Assembly: GCF_006516955.1 (NCBI RefSeq)
Contig: NZ_VHLG01000002.1
Location: 186,001-250,000 of the forward strand
Source of the DNA: Martelella alba
GTDB lineage: Bacteria; Pseudomonadota; Alphaproteobacteria; Rhizobiales; Rhizobiaceae
Length of the DNA stretch: 64,000 nt
Direction of reading: 5' to 3'
Each line of letters starts with the position of its first letter. The stretch's first letter is position 1. Shown here one piece after another: positions 54,189 to 63,211 of the stretch. The position numbers and the translations under genes are program-made. The notes beneath the pieces are model-generated. The model did not search any database, had not been told where the DNA came from, and saw only the letters and a program-made list of their open reading frames with translations.

Positions 54189-55697
54189 TTATTCGGCCGC
54201 CACCGAAAGCCCCGGCAGCATCGAACCGTGGCGCTTCAGATTGATGTGCCAGTCGAAGGCCTCTTCCATGATATGCGGCGTGTGGCCGCCAAGACGACAG
54301 GCCCGCTGGAAATAGTCATTCAGCGCATCGCGATAGAGCGGGTCAACGCAATTGGCAATAATCGTGCGCGCCCGCTCGCGCGGTGCCAGACCGCGCAGAT
54401 CGGCGAGCCCGACATCGGTAACGACGATACCGACATCATGCTCGCTGTGATCAACATGCGAGACCATCGGCACAACCGATGACACCGCGCCGCCCTTGGC
54501 CAGCGCCTTGGTGACAAAGATCGAGGCGTAGCCGTTGCGGGCAAAATCACCCGAACCGCCAATCCCGTTCATCATATGCGTGCCGCCGACATGAGTTGAA
54601 TTCACATTGCCGTAAATATCGAATTCCAGCGCCGTGTTGATGCCGATCGTGCCGAGACGGCGCACCACTTCGGGATGGTTCGACACCTCCTGCGGCCGCA
54701 GGATCAGCCGTGACTTGTAACGATCAAGATCGGCAAAGACCTTGCGATACATCGGCGTCGAAAGCGTGATCGACGAGCCAGAGGCAAAGGAGAGCTTGCC
54801 GGCATCGAAAAGGTCGAAGGTCGAATCCTGCAAGACTTCCGAATACATTTTCAGATTCTCGAAGGGCGAATCGAGAAAGCCGTTCATCACCGCATTGGCA
54901 ATCGCACCAATGCCGGCCTGCAATGGCAGCAGCGAATTGGTGAGCCGGCCCATTTTGACCTCATGTTCGAGGAATTCCATCAGATGGCCGGCAATGGCGC
55001 GCGTGCCCTCATCCGGCGGCTGTACCTTGGCGGCACTGTCCTGCTTCTCGGTGACGACGATGGCAGCAATCTTTTCCGGCGGGATCGGAATATAGGGCAG
55101 GCCGACCCGGCTTTCCGGCGAAACAACCGGAATGGGGCTGCGCGAGGGCCGCTGCGCCGGGATGAAGACATCATGCAGGCCGATCAGCGAAAGCGGGTGA
55201 TGGGTATTGACCTCGACAATCACCTTGTCAGCCAGAATGGCGAAGCTTGCGGAATTACCGACCGAGGTCGTCGGTACGATGCCGCCATGTTCCAGCACGG
55301 CAACCGCCTCGATGACGGCCACGTTGACCGGCGCAATCTGGCGGGTGCGCAGCAGTTCCACCGTCTGCGACAGATGCTGGTCGATGAACATCACCTCACC
55401 GGAATTGATTTCGCCACGCAGGACCGAATCAACCTGGAAGGGCATGCGGCGCGACAGCACATGTGCCTCGGCCAGCGTCTTGTCGAGATCATTGCCAAGC
55501 GAGGCGCCGGTCATCAGCGTGATACGAAAAGGCTCGGTCCTGGCACGCTCGGCCAGCGCCATGGGCACCGCCATGGCCTCGCCCGCGCGGGTGAACCCGC
55601 TCATGCCGACCACCATACCATCCGTGATCAGCGCAGCCGCATCGCTGGCGCTGACAATCTTGTCGCGAAGGCTCGCATTCCGCACTCTCTGTTCCAA
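54189..55697 (-). CDS. acetyl-CoA hydrolase/transferase family protein (succinyl-CoA:acetate or propionate CoA-transferase-like)
   Basis: A 502-aa class I CoA-transferase. The catalytic Glu lies in NTALEFDIYGNVNSTHVGG near residue 351, GIGGSGDFARNGY follows, and VGMSGFTRAGEA is in the N-terminal half. The family contains CoA-transferases (AarC, SCACT) and yeast-type Ach1; transfer between succinate and acetate or propionate is most likely. The start is a TTG at 55697: GGGAGGAG lies 7 bp upstream and the next Met is residue 28, inside conserved sequence. Confidence 0.9.
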   Translation of the reverse strand: MEQRVRNASLRDKIVSASDAAALITDGMVVGMSGFTRAGEAMAVPMALAERARTEPFRITLMTGASLGNDLDKTLAEAHVLSRRMPFQVDSVLRGEINSGEVMFIDQHLSQTVELLRTRQIAPVNVAVIEAVAVLEHGGIVPTTSVGNSASFAILADKVIVEVNTHHPLSLIGLHDVFIPAQRPSRSPIPVVSPESRVGLPYIPIPPEKIAAIVVTEKQDSAAKVQPPDEGTRAIAGHLMEFLEHEVKMGRLTNSLLPLQAGIGAIANAVMNGFLDSPFENLKMYSEVLQDSTFDLFDAGKLSFASGSSITLSTPMYRKVFADLDRYKSRLILRPQEVSNHPEVVRRLGTIGINTALEFDIYGNVNSTHVGGTHMMNGIGGSGDFARNGYASIFVTKALAKGGAVSSVVPMVSHVDHSEHDVGIVVTDVGLADLRGLAPRERARTIIANCVDPLYRDALNDYFQRACRLGGHTPHIMEEAFDWHINLKRHGSMLPGLSVAAE

Positions 55698-55887
55698 ACC
55701 GGAACTCCTCCCTTATTTCTCAAGACTGGCTTCCCGAAGAAGGTCGGGACCATGAAGGTGGGACGCCGCAAAAAGGCAGGCGTGAGACGTCGGGCCTTGG
55801 CGGCAAAAATATCAAAAGCCAGTTTTCACAGCGCTGCAGCAAAATCACAACCACGACCAAAGTCGAGTCGGGCCTTTTCGTGGCGGC

Positions 55888-55901
55888 ATGACATAAATCA
55901 A
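55888..55901. promoter_or_regulatory. candidate FNR/FixK box upstream of the cytochrome bd operon
   Basis: ATGACATAAATCAA fits TTGAN6TCAA with one mismatch (first T is A). It lies 155 bp before the GbsR-type gene that heads the cyd genes. Oxygen control of bd oxidase by FNR-type regulators is well known, but the site is a by-eye match. Confidence 0.4.
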
Positions 55902-56014
55902 ATGGCCTGCGGAAGCGCTCTGCTAAAGCCTTTAAAGATTAGGGGGAAGCGATTGCGCATTTTGATGGCCGGCAGGAACGCCCTTGCAACATATCATTTG
56001 CCGCAGTACAAGGT

Positions 56015-56032
56015 TTTCAGAAATTACTGAAA
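56015..56032. promoter_or_regulatory. inverted repeat before the GbsR/MarR gene
   Basis: TTTCAG-AAATTA-CTGAAA, 6-bp arms with a 6-bp centre, 23 bp upstream of ATG 56056. It is a plausible autoregulatory operator. The rest of 55698-56055 holds no gene. Confidence 0.45.
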
Positions 56033-56055
56033 TTCCAGATTTGACAGGACCGGAT

Positions 56056-56634
56056 ATGATTTTGTCGCCGATGGCGCAGGACTTTGTCCTACATTTCGGA
56101 GAGATGGGAAGCCGTTGGGGGATCAGCCGCACGGTCGGGCAGATCTATGCCCTTCTCTACATCGCGCCGGAACCGGTCTGCGCCGATGGCATTGTCGAGG
56201 CGCTGAAGATGTCGCGCTCCAATGTTTCCATGGGCCTGAAAGAGCTGCAGTCCTGGGGGCTGTTGAACCTGCGCCATGTGCCGGGCGATCGCCGCGACTA
56301 TTTCACCACGCCGGAAGATGTCTGGGCCATCCTCAGAATTCTTGCCGAGGAGCGCAAGCGCCGCGAGATCGACCCCACGCTGTCCGTTCTGCGCGACATA
56401 TTGCAGCGCGAGCCGGAAGATGAGGCCGACAGTTATGCCCAGACCCGTATGCATGAAATGCACGCCCTGATCGAACAGCTCACCGGCTGGTATGACGATA
56501 TCAAGACGCTTGAGACAGAGCGGCTGAAGACGTTGCTCACGCTTGGCTCCAAGGTCACGAAACTGCTCGAAACCAAGGACAGGATCATGACGCTTGGAAA
56601 GCCGCCCAAGGGTGAAAAGGGCAAGGTGGCCTGA
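56056..56634 (+). CDS. GbsR/MarR-family transcriptional regulator
   Basis: A 192-aa winged-helix regulator. The opening MAQDFVLHFGEMGSRWGISRTVGQIYALLYIAPEPVCADGIVEALKMSRSNVSMGLKELQSWGLL (about residues 6-70) is the GbsR pattern; a helical tail with EERKRREIDPTL and KLLETKDRI may dimerise. ATG 56056 has an AGGACCGG site upstream. It ends 3 bp before cydD, so it is co-transcribed with the bd oxidase genes and may control them. Confidence 0.9.
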   Translation: MILSPMAQDFVLHFGEMGSRWGISRTVGQIYALLYIAPEPVCADGIVEALKMSRSNVSMGLKELQSWGLLNLRHVPGDRRDYFTTPEDVWAILRILAEERKRREIDPTLSVLRDILQREPEDEADSYAQTRMHEMHALIEQLTGWYDDIKTLETERLKTLLTLGSKVTKLLETKDRIMTLGKPPKGEKGKVA

Positions 56635-56637
56635 GCG

Positions 56638-58416
56638 ATGGACCAGCGTGTTTCCCCCGATAGCGGTGCCGTGACGCTTGATCTGCCGGCCGGCCTTGCC
56701 AAGGCGGCGGATGAAAAGCCGCGCAGGTCCCGGCGCCAGCGTGAAAAGGCTCCATCCACGCCGACAAGCCGCCGCCTGTCCGCTGCTGCCTGGCTGCAAA
56801 CGCTGGCCGAACTGATGTGGGTGCCGCAGGCCGCCTGCCTTGCCAATGGTATTGGCATGATTGCACGCGGCCAGCCGGTCGCCGATGTGGCGCCCATGGC
56901 GGCCATCGTGCTGATGCTCGGTCTTGTCAAAGCCTTGCTGGAACGTCAGGGCGCCAGGCTTGCCTATCGCGCCGCCCGAACCATTTTGAGCGAAAAGCGC
57001 GATGCCGCGATTGCCGCGATTGCCGCCCGCTCGCCGCTTGATACCGCCCGCGCGCCTTCCGGCGAGGCTGCCAGCATTCTCGCTGAGCAAGCCGAACATA
57101 TCGTACCCTATCTCGCCCGCTTCCAGACGGCCCGCAAGAAGGCCTCGATCGTGCCGCTGGTCATACTGGCGGTGATTTTTCCCTTTTCCTGGATCGCCGG
57201 TCTTGTGCTCCTGCTTGCCGCACCGTTGATCCCCGTTTTCATGGCGCTGATCGGTTACAGTGCCCAGTCGGCCTCCGAAAAGCACCTCGCCGATATGGGC
57301 ACGCTCAATGCCTTTCTGCTCGACCGGCTGCGCGGCCTTGCGACAATCCGCGCCTTTGATGCGGTCGACATGGTCTCCAACCGGCTGCGCGTGCGCGCCG
57401 AAAGCCTTCGTATCCGCACCATGGCTGTGCTGAAAGTGGCCTTTCTGACCTCGGCCGTGCTGGAGCTTTTCTCAGCACTGGGCGTTGCCATGGCGGCCGC
57501 CTATATCGGCTTCCATCTGCTTGGCGAGATCGGCTTTGGTGCCTGGGGCGACAGGCTCACGCTTGCCGAAGGCCTGTTCATCCTGTTGCTGGCGCCAGCC
57601 TTTTTTGATCCGCTGCGCATGCTCTCAGCCGTCTGGCATGACCGCGCCTCCGGTGTTGCAGCCCTTGAAGCGCTCGACCGGCTGGCCGAAAGCGGCCTGA
57701 AGATAGTCGATGACGCTGCTGCGGACGAACCGGCGGCCGTCCCGCGGCCCGCGCAGCCTGCCCATCTCCTCGTCCGCCATCTTGGCTTCACCCATGCCGG
57801 TGCATCGAACCCGGTTTTCGAAGACTTTTCCCTCTCGGTCGCCGAAGGCGAACATGTGGCAATACTGGGTCCCTCGGGCAGCGGAAAGTCGACCCTTCTG
57901 TCACTGATTGCCGGCCTTGCGGAACCAGCCAGGGGCTGTGTCGTGATTGATGACCAGACCCTGAACGCCGATACGGCCGGAGCCCTGCGCCGCCGCATTG
58001 CCTGGATCGGTCAGACGCCGCATCTTTTTGCCGGTTCGATTGCCGCCAATATCCGGCTTGGCCGGCACGAGATTGGTGTCGATGCCATCCGACAGGCGCT
58101 GACGCTTGCCCGTCTGGACACCACGGCCGAGGCGCATGGCCACGCGCTGATCGGCGAGAACGGCGCCGGGCTTTCCGGAGGTGAAGGGCTTCGCCTGACG
58201 CTGGCACGCGCTGCGGCCAACCATCATACCGGGCTTGTCCTCGCCGACGAGCCGACCGCCCATCTTGATCGTGCAACCGCCGCTGAAATCACCGAAGCGC
58301 TGCTGACCTTCGCCGTTGGCCGTACCATGGTGATCGCAACCCATGATCCGGTCCTTGCAGATCGCATGGATCGTGTCATCATCCTTGACGGGATGAACAT
58401 GAGGGGGCGCCCATGA
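56638..58416 (+). CDS. cydD: heterodimeric thiol ABC exporter subunit CydD
   Basis: A 592-aa half-transporter of the CydDC complex, which exports glutathione or cysteine (or handles haem) and is needed for bd oxidase assembly. An N-terminal basic cytoplasmic stretch is followed by six membrane helices (about residues 40-310) and the ATPase domain with Walker A GPSGSGKST near 411, signature LSGGEGLRLTLARA near 513 and Walker B GLVLADEPTAHLD near 533. It overlaps cydC by ATGA. Confidence 0.92.
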   Translation: MDQRVSPDSGAVTLDLPAGLAKAADEKPRRSRRQREKAPSTPTSRRLSAAAWLQTLAELMWVPQAACLANGIGMIARGQPVADVAPMAAIVLMLGLVKALLERQGARLAYRAARTILSEKRDAAIAAIAARSPLDTARAPSGEAASILAEQAEHIVPYLARFQTARKKASIVPLVILAVIFPFSWIAGLVLLLAAPLIPVFMALIGYSAQSASEKHLADMGTLNAFLLDRLRGLATIRAFDAVDMVSNRLRVRAESLRIRTMAVLKVAFLTSAVLELFSALGVAMAAAYIGFHLLGEIGFGAWGDRLTLAEGLFILLLAPAFFDPLRMLSAVWHDRASGVAALEALDRLAESGLKIVDDAAADEPAAVPRPAQPAHLLVRHLGFTHAGASNPVFEDFSLSVAEGEHVAILGPSGSGKSTLLSLIAGLAEPARGCVVIDDQTLNADTAGALRRRIAWIGQTPHLFAGSIAANIRLGRHEIGVDAIRQALTLARLDTTAEAHGHALIGENGAGLSGGEGLRLTLARAAANHHTGLVLADEPTAHLDRATAAEITEALLTFAVGRTMVIATHDPVLADRMDRVIILDGMNMRGRP

Positions 58417-60113
58417 GACGGGGGGGATTAAAACCGCTCGGCCCGGTCATCCGGCTGTTCCTGAGCGAACGCCGGTTCGGGCTGCTTGCAGGTGTTGCAC
58501 TGGCCGCGGCCACGGTTCTGGCAGGCATTGCCCTTCTCGGCGTGTCTGGATGGTTCGTCACGGCCACCGGTATTGCCGGGCTCTCGGCAACGACGGCCCT
58601 CGCCTTCGATGTCTTTGCCCCCTCTGCCGCCATCCGTTTCCTCGCATTGTCGCGCACGGCAGCGCGCTATTTCGAGCGGCTGCAAACCCATGATTCGACC
58701 CTGCGGGTTCTGGCCGGGCTTCGGGTGAGGCTGTTTCGCGGCTTTGCCGTGCCGGGCGCTGCCCGCGCGCTTGCCTTCCGCCCTGCCCGGCTTCTGTTTC
58801 GCTTGACGGCCGATGTCGATGCACTTGATTCGCTCTATCTGCGCGTTCTCGTACCCGGCTCGGTTGCTCTCCTGACTGGCCTCGTGACGCTGATCGTGCT
58901 GGGTATCCTGTCCTGGCCGCTCGGCCTTGGCGTTGCCGCTGCGATTGTTCTGCCTGGTCTTGCGCTGCCGCTTCTGGCGGCCAAAACAGCTGAAAAGCCC
59001 GCCCGCCGCCGCGCCCATGCACAAGAAGCATTGCGCGCCCGCGCCGTTGATCTCGTTGCCGGACAGAGCGAACTTGCCCTTGCCGGACGTCTTCATAACC
59101 AGAAACGCATGGTCGCCGATGCCGACCGGCGTGAGCGTGACAGCGATCTTGCCCTCAATGCCATCGAAACCAATACCGGCATGGGCTTTGACATCGTCAC
59201 AGCCCTCATTCTCGCCGGCGTACTGATTGCCGGTGCCGGCCTTGCAGAAGCGGGCACCATCACCGCGCCGCTGGCAGCCCTGGCGCTGCTGGTGGCGTTT
59301 GCCGCGATGGAGCCCTTCGCAGCGCTGAGGCGCGGCGCCTTGGAGCTTGGCCGCACGCTTTTATCAGCCCGGCGGCTCGGCCCTCGCTTCGAGGCAGCCG
59401 GAGAACCTGCCAACCACCCGGCAACACCCCGCGATGGCGTGGCGCTAGCGCTTGAAACCGTGACCCAGCGCTATGACGGTCGCCGCAAACCCGCCGTTTC
59501 CGGTATATCGCTGGAAATTACCTGCGGCGAAAAGATCGCCCTGATCGGCGCAAGCGGGGCGGGAAAATCTTCGCTGATGGCCCTTTTTGCCGGTGAAACC
59601 ATCGCTGAAGAAGGCTTGGTCTGTGCCCTTCCCACGACCCTTCTGACCCAGCGCACCGAGCTGTTCCGCGACACGCTGCGCGCTAATCTCAAGCTTGCAG
59701 CCCCGAAGGCTGGCGATGCCACACTGATGGATGCGCTTGATGCTGCAGGCCTTGGCGAAACGATCCGCGCCCTGCCGCTGGGTCTTGATACCGAACTCGG
59801 CGAGAGCGGCCTCGGGCTTTCCGGCGGTCAGGCCCGGCGCCTGGCGCTCGCCCGTCTCATTTTGCGCGACACCCCGGTCTGGCTCCTGGATGAGCCGACC
59901 GAAGGCCTTGACGGGCCGACAGCGCGCGACGTCATGACCCGGCTGTTGAGCCGGGCCGGCAGCGACCGTACGGTCGTGATTGCCACCCATATCCGCCGCG
60001 AAGCCGAAATGGCTGACCGGCTGATGCTGATATCTTCGGGGCGGATTATCGCAAGCCCCAGACGCGGTGAGGACGCCTTTCAGGTGACCCTTGCCACCCT
60101 GAGACCGGACTAG
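58413..60113 (+). CDS. cydC: heterodimeric thiol ABC exporter subunit CydC
   Basis: A 566-aa partner of CydD. Membrane helices lie in the first 300 residues (LLAGVALAAATVLAGIALLGVSGWFVTATGIAGLSA near 25), and the ATPase domain has Walker A IGASGAGKSS near 376, signature LSGGQARRLALAR near 469 and Walker B VWLLDEPTEGLDG near 488. Its last codons and TAG stop are inside a perfect 22-bp palindrome. Confidence 0.92.
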   Translation: MRRGGLKPLGPVIRLFLSERRFGLLAGVALAAATVLAGIALLGVSGWFVTATGIAGLSATTALAFDVFAPSAAIRFLALSRTAARYFERLQTHDSTLRVLAGLRVRLFRGFAVPGAARALAFRPARLLFRLTADVDALDSLYLRVLVPGSVALLTGLVTLIVLGILSWPLGLGVAAAIVLPGLALPLLAAKTAEKPARRRAHAQEALRARAVDLVAGQSELALAGRLHNQKRMVADADRRERDSDLALNAIETNTGMGFDIVTALILAGVLIAGAGLAEAGTITAPLAALALLVAFAAMEPFAALRRGALELGRTLLSARRLGPRFEAAGEPANHPATPRDGVALALETVTQRYDGRRKPAVSGISLEITCGEKIALIGASGAGKSSLMALFAGETIAEEGLVCALPTTLLTQRTELFRDTLRANLKLAAPKAGDATLMDALDAAGLGETIRALPLGLDTELGESGLGLSGGQARRLALARLILRDTPVWLLDEPTEGLDGPTARDVMTRLLSRAGSDRTVVIATHIRREAEMADRLMLISSGRIIASPRRGEDAFQVTLATLRPD

Positions 60114-60122
60114 TCCGGTCTC
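60101..60122. other. 22-bp perfect palindrome over the cydC stop codon
   Basis: GAGACCGGACT followed by AGTCCGGTCTC, with TTTG after it. As RNA it would form a stem with a tight loop ahead of a short U-run, a possible partial terminator or processing site between cydDC and cydAB. Confidence 0.6.
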
Positions 60123-60202
60123 TTTGATCACATGAGCTCCGGCTCCGCTCGAGGGGGCGAAGCCTGTAAAACCTGACCCGGTTTGAAAGCGGGAGAGACG
60201 CA

Positions 60203-61795
60203 ATGGAACTGGATATCGTGGCGCTATCGCGCCTTCAATTTGCTATGACGGCGCTATACCACTTTTTGTTTGTGCCGTTGACGCTGGGCCTTTCCATGAT
60301 CGTGGCGATCATGGAAACGGTCTACGTCATGTCGGGCCGCCCCATCTGGCGGCAGATGACCAAATTCTGGGGAACGCTGTTTGGCATCAATTTCGTGCTG
60401 GGCGTGTCGACCGGTATCGTGATGGAATTCCAGTTCGGCATGAACTGGAGCTATTACAGCCACTATGTCGGTGACATTTTCGGTGCACCGCTGGCGATTG
60501 AGGGCTTGATGGCCTTCTTCCTGGAAGCGACCTTTGTCGGCCTGTTCTTCTTTGGCTGGGACCGAATGTCCAAGGTTGCCCATTTGATCACCGCCTGGTG
60601 CGTGGCCATCGGCTCCAACCTGTCCGCATTGTGGATCCTGATCGCCAATGGCTGGATGCAGAACCCGGTTGGCTCCGCATTCAACCCGGCGACGATGCGC
60701 ATGGAGGTCACGAACTTCTTCCAGGTTCTGACCAATCCCGTCGCGCAGGCCAAGTTCGTCCACACCGTTTCAGCCGGCTATGTCTGTGCTTCGGTCTTCG
60801 TTCTTGGCGTTTCGGCCTGGTATATTCTCAAGGGACGCAACGTCGAACTGGCCAAACGGTCCATGACGGTTGCCTGTTCCTTCGGTCTGGCCGCGTCGCT
60901 GTCCGTCGTCGTTCTCGGTGACGAAAGCGGTTACCTGACCACCGAACATCAGAAGATGAAGCTGGCAGCAATCGAATCGATGTGGAACACCGAACCGGCA
61001 CCTGCTTCCTTCACCCTGTTCGGCGTGCCCGACATGAAGGATCGTGAAACCCACTTTGCCGTGCGCATTCCGTGGGTCATGGGACTGATCGGAACCCGTT
61101 CGCTTGATACGCCGATCGAGGGTATCAACCAGCTTGTCGATCAGGGCAAGACCCAGGTTGAGAACGGCATTCTCGCCTATGATGCGCTGGTTAAGGTTCG
61201 TGAGGGCATGGCCAGTGGCACGGCAGATCCGACGGATCAGGCCACGCTTGAGAAATACGGCAATGATCTCGGCTACGCCTATCTGCTGAAGCGCTGGGTT
61301 GACGATCCGCGCGATGCGACGCCCGAACAGATCACCATGGCAGCCAACAGCCTGGTTCCGAATGTACCGACGCTGTTCTGGACATTCCGCATCATGGTTG
61401 CGTGCGGCTTCGGCTTCATCGCCGTCATGCTGGTATTCTTCTATCTGTCGGCTCGCCGCCGTCTGGACACCTATCCCTGGCTGCTGAAGCTGGCCGTGCT
61501 GATCATTCCGCTGCCGTGGATTGCCATTGAATGCGGCTGGATCGTCGCGGAATTCGGACGTCAACCCTGGATCATCGAAGGCGTTCTTCCGACCGCCGCC
61601 GCTGTCTCCAGCCTTGGCGCTTCGACGGTGCTTCTCACCATTATCGGCTTTGCCGCCATCTACACCATCCTCTTCATCGTCGAAATGGGCCTGATGCTCG
61701 CGGGCATCCGCAAGGGTCCGCAGCCCGATCACGGTCCTGAAATGCCGATGCTCGGTATCGGCCAGATCAAGAGCAACGCGGCACCTGCGGAGTAA
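60203..61795 (+). CDS. cydA: cytochrome bd ubiquinol oxidase subunit I
   Basis: A 530-aa membrane subunit that binds haems b558, b595 and d and oxidises ubiquinol. The haem b595 ligand is His20 (ALYHFLFVPLTLG), the b558 His lies in KFVHTVSAGYVC near residue 190, and the Q-loop begins GDESGYLTTEHQKMKLAAIESMW near 239. The Q-loop is of the long, E. coli bd-I-like form, with no sign of the short loop of cyanide-insensitive oxidases. PWIAIECGWIVAEFGRQPW near 436 is conserved. GGGAGAG precedes ATG 60203. Confidence 0.95.
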   Translation: MELDIVALSRLQFAMTALYHFLFVPLTLGLSMIVAIMETVYVMSGRPIWRQMTKFWGTLFGINFVLGVSTGIVMEFQFGMNWSYYSHYVGDIFGAPLAIEGLMAFFLEATFVGLFFFGWDRMSKVAHLITAWCVAIGSNLSALWILIANGWMQNPVGSAFNPATMRMEVTNFFQVLTNPVAQAKFVHTVSAGYVCASVFVLGVSAWYILKGRNVELAKRSMTVACSFGLAASLSVVVLGDESGYLTTEHQKMKLAAIESMWNTEPAPASFTLFGVPDMKDRETHFAVRIPWVMGLIGTRSLDTPIEGINQLVDQGKTQVENGILAYDALVKVREGMASGTADPTDQATLEKYGNDLGYAYLLKRWVDDPRDATPEQITMAANSLVPNVPTLFWTFRIMVACGFGFIAVMLVFFYLSARRRLDTYPWLLKLAVLIIPLPWIAIECGWIVAEFGRQPWIIEGVLPTAAAVSSLGASTVLLTIIGFAAIYTILFIVEMGLMLAGIRKGPQPDHGPEMPMLGIGQIKSNAAPAE

Positions 61796-61801
61796 AAAAT
61801 C

Positions 61802-62956
61802 ATGGTATTGCACGATCTTATCTCCTACGAAGTCCTCCGCATCATCTGGTGGCTACTGCTCGGCGTTCTGCTGATCGGCTATGCGATCATGGACGGCTTC
61901 GATCTTGGCACGGCAACGCTGTTGCCTTTCGTCGGCCGCAATGACGTCGAAAGGCGCATTGTCATCAACACGATCGGTCCGGTCTGGGAAGGCAATCAGG
62001 TCTGGCTCATCCTCGGCGGCGGCGCCATCTTCGCCGCATGGCCGCTGATCTACGCCGTGTCCTTCTCCGGCTTCTATCTGGCCATGTTCGCGATCCTGTT
62101 CGCGCTCATCCTGCGCCCGGTCGGTTTCAAATATCGCTCCAAGCGCGAAAGTGCCGCTTGGCGCAACACCTGGGACTGGCTGCTGTTCATCGGCGGTTTC
62201 GTGCCGACGCTGATCATCGGCGTTGCGCTTGGCAACACCCTGCAGGGCGTTCCCTTCCGCTTTGACGATTCGCTCAGGGTCTTTTATGACGGCTCGTTCT
62301 TCGGCCTTTTGAACCCCTTCGCGCTTCTGACCGGTCTGGTCTGCGTCGCCATGCTCGTCATGCACGGCGCCTCCTGGCTGACCCTGAAGTCCGACGGCCC
62401 CGTTGCAGAGCGCGCCCGCGGCTATGGTGCCATCGCTGGCGTCTTGCTGATCGTTCTGTTCGCCATCGCTGGCGTCTGGCTCTATTATGGCATTGATGGC
62501 TACGCCTTCACGGCTGCTGCAGATCCTGCCGGGCCGTCCAACCCGCTGATGAGCGAAGTTGTCCGCGAAAAGGGTGCCTGGTTCACCAACTACGGCAAGT
62601 ATCCGTGGATGATCCTGGCCCCCGTGCTCGGCTTCCTTGGTGCCATCGGTGCGATCATCGGCTTCAAGTCGAAGAAGGAAATCTTCGGCATGCTGTCCTC
62701 GTCGCTCTCGGTCTTCGGCATTGTTGCCACGCCCGGCGTTGCCATGTTCCCCTTCATCCTGCCCTCGTCGGAACATCCGACCAGCAGCCTGACGGTATGG
62801 GATTCGTCATCCAGCCACCTGACCCTCTTCATCATGCTGGTCTGCTCGGTGATCTTTGTTCCGATCATCATCGCCTACACCAGCTGGGTCTACCACATCA
62901 TGTGGGGTAAGGTGACGCCCAAGGACATCAACAAGGAAGGCGGCCACGCCTATTGA
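61802..62956 (+). CDS. cydB: cytochrome bd ubiquinol oxidase subunit II
   Basis: A 384-aa membrane subunit with about nine helices. Conserved segments are YAIMDGFDLGTATLLPFVGRNDVERRIVINTIGPVWEGNQVWLI near residues 23-66 and the C-terminal PSSEHPTSSLTVWDSSSSHLTL near 321. It starts 6 bp after cydA and is followed after 60 bp by cydX. Confidence 0.95.
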   Translation: MVLHDLISYEVLRIIWWLLLGVLLIGYAIMDGFDLGTATLLPFVGRNDVERRIVINTIGPVWEGNQVWLILGGGAIFAAWPLIYAVSFSGFYLAMFAILFALILRPVGFKYRSKRESAAWRNTWDWLLFIGGFVPTLIIGVALGNTLQGVPFRFDDSLRVFYDGSFFGLLNPFALLTGLVCVAMLVMHGASWLTLKSDGPVAERARGYGAIAGVLLIVLFAIAGVWLYYGIDGYAFTAAADPAGPSNPLMSEVVREKGAWFTNYGKYPWMILAPVLGFLGAIGAIIGFKSKKEIFGMLSSSLSVFGIVATPGVAMFPFILPSSEHPTSSLTVWDSSSSHLTLFIMLVCSVIFVPIIIAYTSWVYHIMWGKVTPKDINKEGGHAY

Positions 62957-63016
62957 TCGACGGATGCGGGCCGCCCGCGCGGCCCCTCCCCCTCCAACGA
63001 ACAAGGAGAATTGACT

Positions 63017-63127
63017 ATGTGGTATTTCGCCTGGGTCCTCGGCCTTCCGCTGGCAGCACTCTTCGCCGTGCTCAACGCCATGTGGTATGAAATGATGGAT
63101 GACGCCGCGAAGCAGAAAAAGGGCTGA
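63017..63127 (+). CDS. cydX: cytochrome bd oxidase small subunit CydX
   Basis: A 36-aa single-pass membrane peptide: MWYFAWVLGLPLAALFAV then LNAMWYEMMDDAAKQKKG. CydX peptides share this MWYFxWxLG opening and a hydrophobic stretch ending in a charged tail, and they stabilise the CydAB haem site. AAGGAG lies 8 bp before ATG 63017. Its place directly after cydB confirms the identity. Confidence 0.95.
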   Translation: MWYFAWVLGLPLAALFAVLNAMWYEMMDDAAKQKKG

Positions 63128-63158
63128 TCCGCCCGATCCAGTTCATTGCGGACACAGG

Positions 63159-63191
63159 AAAAGCCGGAACGGGAAACCGTTCCGGCTTTTT
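63159..63191 (+). terminator. intrinsic terminator of the cyd operon
   Basis: AAAGCCGGAACGG-gaaa-CCGTTCCGGCTTTTT: a perfect stem of 12 or more pairs with a GNRA-like loop and a run of five T, 34 bp after the cydX stop. Confidence 0.95.
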
Positions 63192-63211
63192 GCTATCGGA
63201 AGCAAAACAAA

